A stretch of 64,000 bases of DNA from Dactylorhiza incarnata. Its lineage: Eukaryota; Streptophyta; Magnoliopsida; Asparagales; Orchidaceae. Within the stretch, counting starts at the first letter, position 1, and each line of letters begins with the position of its first letter. The notes beneath the pieces are model-generated. The model saw nothing but the letters and a program-made list of their open reading frames with translations. It did no database searches and had not been told where the DNA came from. Both the position numbers and the translations under genes were made by a program. The stretch lies in NCBI GenBank assembly GCA_033032865.1, contig JAWHQI010000266.1:1773501-1837500 (forward strand). Reading direction: 5' to 3'. Positions 1 to 9,601 of this stretch are shown here, piece after piece.

Positions 1-1470
1 GGCTTGATCCTCCTCCATCTCGGCCACATAATCTGCCATGAAATCTGCCACTACCTGTGCCTTCATGGATAGTCGAGGGATGAAGGTGATATTAAACTCA
101 CTTAACTCTATCGACCACTTCGCGAGCCTCCCCGAGTGCTCTACTCCTTCGAAGATCTGGCAAAGGGGGTGGTCAGTCACCACTTGAATTGAATGGGCCT
201 GGAAGTATGGCCCGAGCTTTCTCGCCGTGATGACCAAAGCAAAGGCCAGCTTCTCCAAAATTGGGTACCTGAGCTCCGCCTCTCTCAAGACCCTACTTAC
301 GTAGTAGATGGGCAGCTGCTTCTTGCCTTCTTCCCGGACCAGGACGGAGCTTACGGCCTCAGCCCCGACTCCAAGTTACAAGGCTAGGTTTTCCCCCTCC
401 TTGGGACCTTGGAGTAGCGGAGCCTTGGTGAGTTGGCTCTTCAATGCCTGGAAAGCCTCCTCGCATTCCTTTGTCCACTCGAATTTCTGGTTGCCTCGTA
501 ACGTTTTGAAGAAGGGGGAGCATTTTTCCCCTGCCCGAGAAAGAAACCTACTCAGCCCTGTGAGCTTCCTGGTTAGCCGTTGGACCTCCTTAGCGTTTCG
601 CGGCGATCCTAGCTCCATTATGGCCTTTACCTTTTCCGGGTTGGGTTCTACCCCGGAGGGGGTGAGAAGGTGACCTAGGAACTTTCCATTGCTGGCCCCA
701 AATACGCACTTCAGGGGGTTTAACCGCATCTTGTACCTGCGCAAGGTGGCAAATGTTTCCTCGAGGTCTTGGAGGTGAGAACTCATGCTCTTGCTTTTTA
801 CCATGAGGTCGTCCACGTAGACTTCCAAATTTCTTCCTCTTTGCTCCTTAAAGACCCGGTCCATCATTTTCTGGGAGGTTGCTCCTGCATTTTTCAGCCC
901 AAAGGGCATCATCTTATAGTAGTAGCACCCCTCCCGGGTGATGAACGAGACGTCCTTGACGTCCGGTGGGTGCATCCTGATCTGGTGATAACCTGAAAAA
1001 GCATCCAAAAAACTCATCACAGAAAAACCGACGGCTGAGTCAACCAGCGCGTCGATCCGAGGCAGGGGATAACAATCCTTAGGGAAGGCTTTGTTTAACA
1101 AAGAAAAGTCAATACACATACGTCAGCGACCATCACCCTTTTTTACCATGACGACATTGGAGACCCAGCCTGGGTACTGGATCTCCGATACAAAACCTGC
1201 TTCGATGAGCTTGGCCACCTCCTTGCGGATCAGTTCTTCGAGCTTGTCGGCGAAGGTCCTCCTCTTCTGCCGGATGGGGCGGGTTCCTGGCTCAAGGTTG
1301 AGATGATGGCAAGCCACGTCCGCCTCGATGCCTGGCATGTCTGCTGCGCTCCATGCGAAGATATCCACATTCTTCTGGATGCATTCCAGCATCCTTACCC
1401 TGTCCTCCGGGCCGAGGCCCCCGCTGACACGCACCTTCTCCACCCTTCCTTCCTGGTTGATGACCTCCAT
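1..1470 (-). pseudogene. pol: Reverse transcriptase-RNase H of element I
   Basis: Copies the element RNA into DNA. The frame from 1470 down reads a conserved linker, then RT: the finger motif MVKKGDGR, the first catalytic aspartate in MSFLDAFSGYHQIR, the MPFGLKNAGAT motif and the catalytic YVDD, followed by the LGH(L) and RFLSRAGEK segments. RNase H follows (YVSRVLREAELRYP, VVTDHPL) and runs off the window in the linker KAQVVADFMADYVAEM. Two in-frame stops are visible: TGA at 1123-1125, where the family has the Trp before R-M-C-I-D, and TAA at 376-378, where a Tyr or similar residue is expected. Outside the stops the residues are well kept, which suggests fairly recent inactivation. Confidence 0.85.
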
Positions 1471-2171
1471 CTATACCACTTCCTCCGCCGCCTCAAGCCG
1501 GGCCGGCTCTTCCCATCTGCCCTTCGCTTCTCGCCCTTCTACCCGGGTCTCCTCCTCTGCCGCACCTTCCTTCTCCATTGGTTCGACCTGCTCCTCCTGA
1601 GCTACCTCCATCTCCTTTCCTCGGGCACTGCCCTCTTCCTCTTCTCCCCTCTTCTCCACTCCTTCCCTGGCCCCTCCGGCCTTTTCATCTCTTCATCCAT
1701 CTTCTCGGCCTCCGCCATCCAAGAGATGGTGTTGACGGCAGTCACGTAGCACTGCATTGCCACCTTTGCATCTCCCCGGATTCGGATCTGGACTCCTCCA
1801 CTATGGAACTTCAAGCACTGGTGGTATGATGAGGGCACACATAGTAAGGCACTGATGAGGGGGCGTTCGAATATGGCATTGTAGCTGCTCAGAGCGTCAA
1901 CGATGATGAACCAGCAGTTCCTCGGGACCCCTCCTAATGTCACCTGGAGGCCGACACCTCCCTCAATCTCCTTCCTTTCTCCTGAGAAACTGAACAGCAG
2001 CCCATCAGAGGCCTGCACCCTCTTCTTCTCCACCTCCATCGCATCGAAAGCCTTCTTGAAGATAACATTCACTGAGCTCCCATTGTCCACCAGGATCCGG
2101 GAGACCGTGAAGTTTTCTATCGCCATCTGGATCACCAGGGCATCGCAGAACGGGTCCTCATAATTGGGCAT
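1471..2171 (-). pseudogene. Aspartic protease and linker of element I
   Basis: Retroviral-type protease that cuts the Gag-Pol polyprotein. The segment 1602-2171 contains the active-site motif VDNGSSVNVIF near residue 28, with D-N-G in place of the usual D-T/S-G, a variant common in Tat elements, and the downstream WFIIVDALSSYNAIFERPL motif of retropepsins. A Glu/Lys-rich linker follows. The frame changes between about 1602 and 1659, and the linker ends with TAG at 1471-1473 just before the RT frame. The start at 2171 is only the first Met in frame; the protein would be released from a longer polyprotein. Confidence 0.75.
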
Positions 2172-2773
2172 ATCTTCCGAGGAGAAGGTGAGCTTCTCTG
2201 TGGGGGGGGGGGGGGGGGGGGGGTGGGGTCTGGAAAGTTGACGCGACTTCTCTCCGGAACATCGCCTGGAAGCTCCTCTTGCGAGAGGCCTCTATCCCAA
2301 CCCCACCATGAATCACCCCAATTCCCCCCCTAACTCCTACATCCTCCCTGTCTTCGCACCAGTCTTCCTCCCCCTCCGGGAAGACCTCTTCGATCCTCAT
2401 TGGCTGCGGCTGTCCCCTTTCCCTCATCTCCAAGAATTCTGGGCAGGTGGCCGTCACGTGACCTTCTTCTTGATGAAAGTCACAAAAGGGCAACGCCACC
2501 CTGCCCCCTCTTCCTGCTCTTCCCCTTCCTCCTCTGGCTCCTCTACCTCCTCTTCCTCGGCCTACTGCCATAGCTTGCTCCCTTGGGGGGTGAGGGGGTC
2601 TGGGGCCTTGACTCCACCCCAGATTGATTCCCCCCGCCTCTCTTCCTTGGTACCCCCCTTCCTAACCTCTCGTCGGTCCTTCCTGGTGCCTCCAGCCCAA
2701 CCTGTTGTTGGGCTCTTGATACCTCCAATTCCGAGGCGGTCTTTCGAACCCCTGACCCCTGGGTTCTTCTCAC
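2158..2773 (-). pseudogene. Gag C-terminal region with zinc knuckle, element I
   Basis: Two overlapping frames (2543-2773, then 2158-2571) continue Gag. An Arg/Gly-rich tract precedes CDFHQEEGHVTATC, the C-x2-H-x5-H-x4-C nucleic-acid-binding knuckle found in Tat-type Gag. Near the end the coding strand runs into a 22-nt C tract (plus-strand G tract at 2202-2223) that translates as polyproline. The frame has to shift near 2770, 2560 and 2165 to keep reading. The homopolymer is the likely site of one slip, or of a sequencing length error. Confidence 0.65.
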
Positions 2774-3723
2774 CTTCTTCCTTCTTGCTGCCTCACCTCA
2801 GGCTCGCTCATCTTCGCCAACCTCTTGTAGAATTCTGGGTTGGCCGCCTCCCCTTCTATCTCCTCCGCTGCCCGCTCCATCAACTCCTCAAAGGAGAGAG
2901 GAGCCCTTCTCTTCAAGTCCATTTTGAAGAATCCATCTCGCAACACCACGATGAATGCCATCTTGAGGGCGAACCCCGACACCTCCTGCACGAGGAGTAT
3001 CTCCTCTTGAAACCTGTCCACATAGTGTGCCAGTGATTCCCCCTCCCTTTGCCTAATCTTGAAGAGAGCCTCCGCATCCTTCTTTCTCTTCTTCGACGTC
3101 GAGAAGCACAGCGAGAAGCACCGGCGCAGATCGTCGAACGCGTAGATGGAACCTACGGGGAGCCGGTGGAACCAGTCCCTAGCTTTCTCCTTCAAAGTGG
3201 TCGCAAAGAGTCGACACTGAAAGGCATTCGACATGGGCAGAATTGAAACCATGTCCTCAAACCATTGCAGGTGCACGACTGGGTCGTCCTTGCCGGTATA
3301 ATAGGACATCTCCGGCCCTCGGAACCCCTCCGGCACTGGGGCCGAGAGGATCATCTCGCAAAAAGGGCTCCCTTCCCCTACTCGGCGAGTGGTCCTCTCG
3401 TGCGGAGCCAACTCACAGACCTCCGCACTCGCCGGGCTGCTGAACAACTGCCGCCCGGGGAGATCTCGCTCACTTCCTTCCGCCGGCACTTCCTTCCCAG
3501 GTCGCTGCCCCGGAGCATTCTCGCTGATCTGCTGGGGCGGAACCACGGGGACTGTCGGCGTCTCGCACTCGCTTCTCCCTGCGAGAATCATCTGCAGGAC
3601 TTCTCGCTTGAACTTTTCGAACATCTCCGGCCACTCCCCTGTCGCCGGTGGCTGCGAGTGACCTGAGTCAGAACCATTTCCCCCATCTCCTGTCATCCAA
3701 CCTAGCTTGAGATTTTCCTTCAC
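2770..3723 (-). CDS. gag: Gag capsid region of element I (partial)
   Basis: Structural protein of the virus-like particle. About 317 codons are open from a Met just inside the leader. The N-terminal third is low in recognisable features (Gly/Ser and Pro rich). From about residue 125 there is a clear Retrotrans_gag fold signature: PEMSYYTGKDDPVVHLQWFE, then TTLKEKARDWFHRLPVGSI, FSTSKKRKKDAEALFKIRQ and ESLAHYVDRFQEE. It lies directly inside the 5' LTR and primer-site region, as expected for gag. The knuckle is in the next frame downstream, so the intact protein cannot be made without a frameshift. Confidence 0.8.
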   Translation of the reverse strand: MKENLKLGWMTGDGGNGSDSGHSQPPATGEWPEMFEKFKREVLQMILAGRSECETPTVPVVPPQQISENAPGQRPGKEVPAEGSERDLPGRQLFSSPASAEVCELAPHERTTRRVGEGSPFCEMILSAPVPEGFRGPEMSYYTGKDDPVVHLQWFEDMVSILPMSNAFQCRLFATTLKEKARDWFHRLPVGSIYAFDDLRRCFSLCFSTSKKRKKDAEALFKIRQREGESLAHYVDRFQEEILLVQEVSGFALKMAFIVVLRDGFFKMDLKRRAPLSFEELMERAAEEIEGEAANPEFYKRLAKMSEPEVRQQEGRR

Positions 3724-3731
3724 CGGCTACG

Positions 3732-3753
3732 GTCCACGCTCACCGCACCAAAA
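3732..3753 (-). other. Probable primer-binding site of element I
   Basis: Immediately inside the LTR edge, the minus strand reads TTTGGTGCGGTGAGCGTGG, resembling the TTTGGCGCCGT... start seen in Tat elements with two or more changes. The match is degraded, so the tRNA is not assigned. Confidence 0.4.
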
Positions 3754-3754
3754 A

Positions 3755-4440
3755 TGTTGAAACTGGCAACCAGTCTCTAGAGTTTGGACCCACTAGGGGG
3801 TGTAGCCGACGCTTACTTCTCTCTCACTAAACTCTCTGACTGGTGGATGAGGAAATTGGAATAGACCCAAGGCTGCAGCGTGGAGGTCCCGCCACACACC
3901 CGGAAGATCTTAGAGAGCTTCCCCTCCCAAACCAAAGCTCAGTCGGGCACCTTGGAGGGCACTAGCATCCAACCAAGACTAGCCTAGAGGAGAGGACTCT
4001 CCAAGAATCGGATCTCCTCCAAGGTGCCCTTAAGGGTCTATTTATAGATTTTTCTAGGGTGGTCTGCAAATAACAGGAATCCGCCTTTTAATTTTACTAA
4101 CCGCACCCCAAATTGGTCTGCTTATAGCCTAACTTCGCTGTTCTGAAGGGCTATTTGCAGCCCATAAGGGGCATCGTGGTCATTTCCTCCTTAAAGCCCT
4201 AGGGGGCGAGTGGTCCATGAGGGCACCACTCTCCGAGCTCCCGCTCGGCTCGGCGAGTGCACGCACTCTTGGGCGAGTGGTCCGTAAGGGCGCCACTCGC
4301 CGATTTTCTCCCTCTCGCCTGCGGCTCGCCCCTACTCACTCGGGGGTCTTCCCACCTATCTCAGCCTGGACGAATGATCTGGCTGACCCAGATCTCGCCA
4401 GTTGGCTTGAGGGACCCACTCAGCGAATACAGGTTGTACA
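3755..4440 (-). repeat. 5' LTR of element I (right edge approximate)
   Basis: The left edge is the TGTTGAAACTGG word next to the primer site. The base composition falls sharply from GC-rich to AT-rich at about 4440-4450, which is where I place the other end (a TG...CA pair is available at 3755 and 4440). It contains a TATA box and two copies of a word with its reverse complement (GGCGAGTGGTCC ... CCACTCGCC) at 4204-4306. There is no second LTR in the window to test the edge. Confidence 0.6.
4038..4047 (-). promoter_or_regulatory. TATA box in LTR of element I
   Basis: CTATAAATAG on the minus strand, about 290 bases upstream of the inner LTR edge, in the position expected for the start of the retrotransposon transcript. 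Confidence 0.6.
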
Positions 4441-4450
4441 ATGTGAATAA

Positions 4451-4770
4451 GTAATACCATCAAGATTTCATTAAATGAGTAAGCAGTAAATGATAGTATT
4501 GAATTAAATATTGAAATTAATCTAACTTATAAGAATGCACATACAAACTTACAAGTTAAGGATCTTGTATTAAAATAAAAGTAACTTATCATATATGAAT
4601 GCCCATACAGATTTGTATAATAAGAACCTTGAAATGAAAGTATGGAATGTAATGCGATGCAGTGTTTTTGAGCTTGTTGAGTGTATAAAACTATACACCA
4701 CTTCTATGTCGACATAAACCTAGACCAATAGTTAAGTAGGTAGTGAACCTCACAGGTCTCATCGTCAGGA
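4451..4770. repeat. Old fragment related to the LTR of element F
   Basis: The stretch with TAACTTATAAG..ATGC..ATACAA..TTA.AAGTTAAGGATC, followed by a second similar block and ATGTCGACA.A.ACCTA, aligns by eye in order with 37317-37520, which is part of the LTR of F. The two copies differ at many positions. It is probably a decayed gypsy LTR. Confidence 0.5.
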
Positions 4771-6632
4771 CAAGAAGATAACAACGAATCAGACTATCTC
4801 GGCTTCTAGGTTAGTGACACATTACCAACCCAGACCCACAATGTATAACACTAGACCGTGTCTGTACTTTTATCATTACTCATGCTAAGCCAGTAGAAAC
4901 TAAAAATGAGCTAAGGATAGTGCCCACCGAGATCTCTATCCACAAGACAACTTGTCTTATATCCTAAGGGTCTAGCTCTCAACTCCCCCTCGGTGTACTC
5001 TATTCAGAAGAGTTGGTAGACCCACATAAAATTATAACCAATTATTTAATTAATGATGATCTCTTGTACTGTCTATTTGCAAGCTCTCATTTTCAATAAT
5101 ATTAAGATGCCTAAACCATGGAATAATCAGGGTTGAGCTAAGTGTAATCATAACCCTTTAATAAGTACATGGTCATCAAGTTAACCACATAATTATACTT
5201 ACTACTTAATGATCTAGGTGCATAATATAAACATCATTAAGTATCATGACTCATAAATCATTAACCAAGCTAAGTGATTACTAAACTCCAAACTAATTGA
5301 TTACTAAACTCCAAACTAAGTTGGAGATACAAACTAAGTCTTTGATTATGGTGTATAATTTCTCCAACATTTCATAAATGAAAACCATATGATCTTTTTT
5401 TCCAAATATATTTAATAAATCATAATTTAAAACTTCAAGTATACCCATTTAGGTTTTTCTAAAAAAACTTCAATAATTGTTTTCCAAACATCTTTAAACT
5501 TTAACCAGAAGCCAGTTATATCTTAAATTAGGAGCCCCAATTATTTGGAATTTAATTCAATTAAAAGCCCAATTAACTCCATTAATACACATGATTAATG
5601 ATTGTCAAATTTTTCATAAAAGATCAGGGCAAATATGTTCCACAAATTCTTACAATTTTTGGAGGCATACCTAGTGGCATGATACACCTTAGGAAAAAAT
5701 TTCGCATTCATATAATTAGTATTAACTGAAAATACATGTAACACACTTCCATGTTGACAATTTTTGTCAGTTCCAATGTAAAGTGCATAAATATTTATGA
5801 AGAGTTAGATGTCCATATGTGACAACCTAATTATATTAATTACACAATTGCTTTCAAAGTATATTTCAAAATAGTTAATAACCATGTCCAATTGCCCCAA
5901 AATTTTGACCATATGTCATTCATGCGTCAGCCCATTACCATAAAAATATTGGAATTTAATTCCACGATTAAATTCAAATTATTTCAATAATACATCTAAG
6001 AAAATTAGGTTAAAATATAAACTATACTATAGGGAAAACATGCTCTGAAAATTCCAAAACTGTAAATGGACATTCATAATGTCATAACTTGCAAATGTTC
6101 CATTTTTCAAAGCCATCACATTTATATTGACAAAAATATACATAAAATACAAAATTCCTATAAATAAGATAACAACAACTTCAAAATAAATTTTTGAGAG
6201 ATCTAAATATGCCCTAAAATGAGCAAACACATTTAAGAAAGCTCAAATCAAGTGCTACAATTTTCATGTTTATCATTTTGGTTAATTCTATTAGAAATGT
6301 GGTTAATTTCTTAATTGAAAAACACTGCATAACTGTGACACATAATCAAATTCATTATCAAACCATATGTTCTGATATTTGAATAAAAACCACTGCCACG
6401 TGAATCTAAATGCTAATCTGATGGCTATAAGATGCGGTAGATTGAAATTTTCCTTCCCCCACAATGGATCTGCTGTGGGGCGTTGCCAATGATTATCTCA
6501 GATATTCTGAGGTAATCCAACGGGAATCCATCATCGTCCGAAATAGATTAACATCGGATTTAGCTCCAAGCTCAAACCAAACTTTCATTCATTTATCCCT
6601 CCTCCACATTCATCCTTCCACCACCACACCTC
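4771..6632. other. AT-rich non-coding DNA, no gene recognised
   Basis: No reading frame here resembles a known protein; the longest are below 70 codons. The AT-rich composition and position after the LTR-like fragment at 4451-4770 fit a long-decayed LTR element, but I see no second LTR. The last 200 bases (from about 6430) are less AT-rich and continue after element A at 20585, which is the pre-insertion sequence. Confidence 0.5.
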
Positions 6633-7756
6633 TGTTAAACTTTTGAAGTGGAAGTGGATTTGAGTTGGGTAGTCTGAAGATTGGAGACCGCAGAGACCGC
6701 GCAGTCTGCGCTGGTTTTCTGGTCGGTTGTGTCTCAGGAGGATTTGTTCTAAGCGGTCTGATCTGGGAGACCGCCTCTTATGTCCGGGTGGCTTGCGCGG
6801 GTTGGTCTGGAGACTTGTTCAAGTTGGCCAGATGTTCTTGGTCTGTCTTCTTGTAGTGACTGGGTGGTCTGACGAATACTCTAGTCGGTCTGGTTACTGA
6901 AGGAGTTTTCTTGCTTTGCAATAAGACTGGGTGGTCAAGTTTCGGAGACCGCTGTGACCGGGCGGTTTGGTTCTAACCGCAAGGTTTAATAAAGGAGCTG
7001 TGAGCTATGCTGAGCTCGGGCAGTCTGCTTTGCGAGACTGCTCACGATTGATGGGAAGTTATTGTATCCCAATTTATGCGGTGACGACATCAATCTGTCC
7101 GCCTATAAATAGGGGTGCAGGGCCCATCATTCATAACAAGAACGAGAACTGTTAAGCGGTTTGCAGCTCGCGGTCAGCTTGTCTCCTTCTTCCAGCTTTG
7201 AATAAACCAGTCCGGGCGGACTTTGTTTAGGTGTTCGCGGTTTGGTGTAGTGGACTCAGTTGATCAGGCGGTCCTAAGTGACCAGGTGGTCTTGAGTTGC
7301 GGTTTATCGCAGACAGCTATTATTTGTTCAGAGTTCGCGGGTTCTTCTTTGATCAAGACCGTGTGGTCTGGGCGATCAAGAAGTGCGAACTATTTTGTTC
7401 AGTAGAGGAATAAAGCAGAATAGTTGGCGGTCTGTGGTTGCGGTCTGGCAGGTATAGTCTGTACTCTGTTCGCGCGGTCTCAGCGGCTTCCGTCTGGCTT
7501 ATTCTGTTTGTGCAGTCTGGCGGTCTCAAGTCATCAGGTCACTGCAGCTTTTTTACCCTTGTGTTTTGTGCTTCTCTCCTCCGCGATTCTTATGAATCAT
7601 GTCTCGCCATGTATACCTCGCATTGTAAAGAGATATTCAATTCCATAGTACTATTCGTTCTTCTCATTGTCACTATTGTGCTATATTTGTGAAAGGTTTT
7701 GTGAAGTGTGTTCCGCATATTTTTCACTTCATCTCCGGACCTCAAGTTTTTCAACA
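6633..7756 (+). repeat. 5' LTR of element A
   Basis: Matches 19019-20579 along its length once the TRIM in that copy is removed. It carries a TATA box (7104-7111) and many copies of GCGGTCTG or AGACCGC, that is a short word in both orientations. Confidence 0.93.
7104..7111 (+). promoter_or_regulatory. TATA box in 5' LTR of element A
   Basis: CCTATAAATAGGGGTGC. The same sequence is kept in the 3' LTR at 19926-19933, so it predates the insertion. Confidence 0.7.
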
Positions 7757-7770
7757 TGGTATCAAAGGCA
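7757..7770 (+). other. Primer-binding site of element A (tRNA-Met type)
   Basis: TGGTATCAAAGGCA directly after the LTR end TTCAACA. The TGGTATCA core complements the 3' end of plant initiator tRNA-Met, the usual copia primer. Confidence 0.8.
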
Positions 7771-7848
7771 GGTTGCTGAGGTTGCGGAGCTGAAATTGCT
7801 GATACTTCTCTCGGGTTTCTCAAGTGGTTAGCAATCAGTGGGATATCA

Positions 7849-8373
7849 ATGGAAGGAGGATATGCTAGAGGTCTCGGTTTTGAGCTCCTTACGCAGAATA
7901 ACTTCAAGAAGTAGAAGTCTTGCAAGGAGAGCTATCTTCTTGGCGAGCATTTGTGGGAGGTAGTAGGAGGAGAAGCAAGACAAGATGTTATTCCTACTGA
8001 AGGGAATGCTGAGCTCGTGAAGGCTTGGAGAAGAATTAATGCTAAGGAGGAGTTCACTCTCAAGAGAGCTATCATTCCGGAGGTGTTTGATCACATCATC
8101 AGATGTGGTTCTGCTGCTGAGATTTGGACAGCCTTGGATGACTTGTTCAATAAGAAGAATGTAGCGAGGCTACAGTTCTTGGAAAATGAGTTGGCGGAAG
8201 CATCTCAAGGAGATTTGTCCATCTCAACGTTCTTCTTGAAAATGAAGAATCTCTGCGCGGAGATATCGGCTTTGGACCCGAATGAGCCTATCTCAGAAGC
8301 TAAGCTGAAGAGGCACATAATCCATGGCTTGTGGAGGGAGTATGTGGCCTTTGTGACTTCTGTTCAAGGCTGA
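7849..8373 (+). pseudogene. gag: Gag remnant of element A
   Basis: Particle-forming protein of copia elements. The first ATG in the right frame is at 7849. The frame has an in-frame TAG soon after, at the position of the conserved Trp in the N-N-F-x-x-W motif, then reads YLLGEHLWEVV and the UBN2/Retrotran_gag core: EIWTALDDLFNKKNVARLQFLENEL and IIHGLWREYVAF. It ends with a TGA at 8371-8373 and then decays (8374-8571). No zinc knuckle can be found downstream. Confidence 0.7.
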
Positions 8374-8571
8374 GCCAATCAGCCTTCATTGCTGGAGCTG
8401 GAGAACTTACTTGCTTCGCAAGAAAGTTTGGCAAAAGAAAATGGCTGGGATGTCTATCTCTGGGGGAGAAGGCGAGGTTCTCTTCTCTGGCAAGAAGAAG
8501 AGATGGGACAAGAAGAAGAAGACATCTGGAGATGATGGTCCGTCTACTTCATATCAGTAGGAGAGGATAGA

Positions 8572-9601
8572 GGTAATCTTACGTTGAAGAGTGTCTATCA
8601 TATTCTGGGGATGAAGAAAAACCTCTTCTCGGTGACCAATGCGGTGGATGCTGGCTATCACGTTCTGTTTGGTCCAACAAAAGTGAAATTTCTCTGAAAC
8701 CTTTCAGCGGTGAAAGCTGAGGTCACTCATGTTGGGAGATGGGTGAATGATTTGTTTGTTCTTTCAACAAATTCATATGTTGATAAGATGAGGGAAAACG
8801 ACAGCGGTTCTATCTGGCACGAAAGGCTTGGGCATGTTGGAATGGATAAGTTGAAAGCTCTGGCGGGAAGAGGCCTAGTGAAAGGTCTGCCTAGCTTGTC
8901 ATCTTTCGGGGATGGTCACGTGTGTGCAGGTTGTCAGTTTGGTAAAGCTCAACTTTTTCCATTTGACAAATCACAAAGCAGATGTAAAAGACCATTGGAG
9001 TGCATCCATGGTGATCTGTTTGGACCTACCAACACTGCCAGTCTTGGAGGTAGTAGGTATATATTGATTTTGGTTGATGACTTCACCAGATATACTTGGG
9101 TATATTTTCTGAGGGAGAAGTCGGAGGCTTTTAAGAAGTTTGTGGAGTTCAAGGAGCTAGTGGAAGGTCAGCTAAACCTGCGGGTGAAGAAGTTCAGAAC
9201 AGACAATGGAGGGGAGTTTACCTCCAAGGAGTTCTTTAACTTATGCAGGAAGCATGGCATCCAAAGGGAGCTTTTTAGTGCTCACACTCCACAACAGAAC
9301 GGAGTTGCAGAGCGGAAGAACCGTCATCTGACGGAGACGTACAAATGTTGGCTTCATGCCAAGAATATTCCTAAGTCCTTTTGGGCAGAGGGTATGTCTT
9401 GTGCAGCTTCTGTTATTAACCGTATGCCCCTCAGTCCCATCAACATGAAGACCCCTCATGAGTTGATGTTCAAGGAGAAGCCAAGCGTGGAACACTTTTG
9501 AGTGTTTGGTTCTACCTACTATGTGCATGTTCCGGATGCCCTTCGAACGAAGCTAGATGCTAAGACAAGGAAGCTAGTCTTCGTCGGTTATGATGACCGA
9601 A
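8572..9601 (+). pseudogene. int: Pre-integrase and integrase of element A
   Basis: Inserts the DNA copy into the genome. One frame, with stops at about 8694 and at 9499-9501, gives the GAG-pre-integrase zinc motif (WHERLGHVG ... CAGCQFGK), then the integrase core with its catalytic triad: Asp in HGDLFGP, Asp in RTDNGGEF and Glu in NGVAERKNR. The final stretch FVGYDDR is cut by element B and continues at 17065. Upstream, the segment GMKKNLFSV is the end of the region that normally follows the protease; the D-T/S-G active site itself is not present, so a deletion lies at about 8570. Confidence 0.85.

Larger units (their letters stand above)
1..4440 (-). mobile_element. Element I: decayed Ty3/gypsy retrotransposon, Tat-like, truncated by window start
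   Basis: Reading on the minus strand from right to left there is an LTR, a primer-site-like stretch, gag, a zinc knuckle, an aspartic protease, reverse transcriptase and the start of RNase H. The order protease-RT-RNase H and the RT motif YVDDLMVKS are typical of Tat-lineage gypsy elements, as is the C-x2-H-x5-H-x4-C knuckle. Integrase and the 3' LTR lie beyond position 1. The frame is broken by at least three stops (376-378, 1123-1125, 1471-1473) and about four frameshifts, so it is a dead copy. The right LTR edge (~4440) is a guess, because the partner LTR is outside the window. Confidence 0.85.

Noticed and set aside
1303..1749. Plus-strand frame of about 148 codons
   Set aside because: It lies opposite the protease and linker of I, whose minus-strand motifs are clear.
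2308..3036. Plus-strand frame of 242 codons
   Set aside because: Antisense to gag of I. Its composition (Pro/Leu/Ser/His) is that of a reversed Glu/Arg-rich gene.
6464..6646. Short frame just before element A that could be the end of a host exon
   Set aside because: It runs into the LTR of A; joining to 20585 gives a Thr-rich stretch that soon meets a stop. No similarity recognised.
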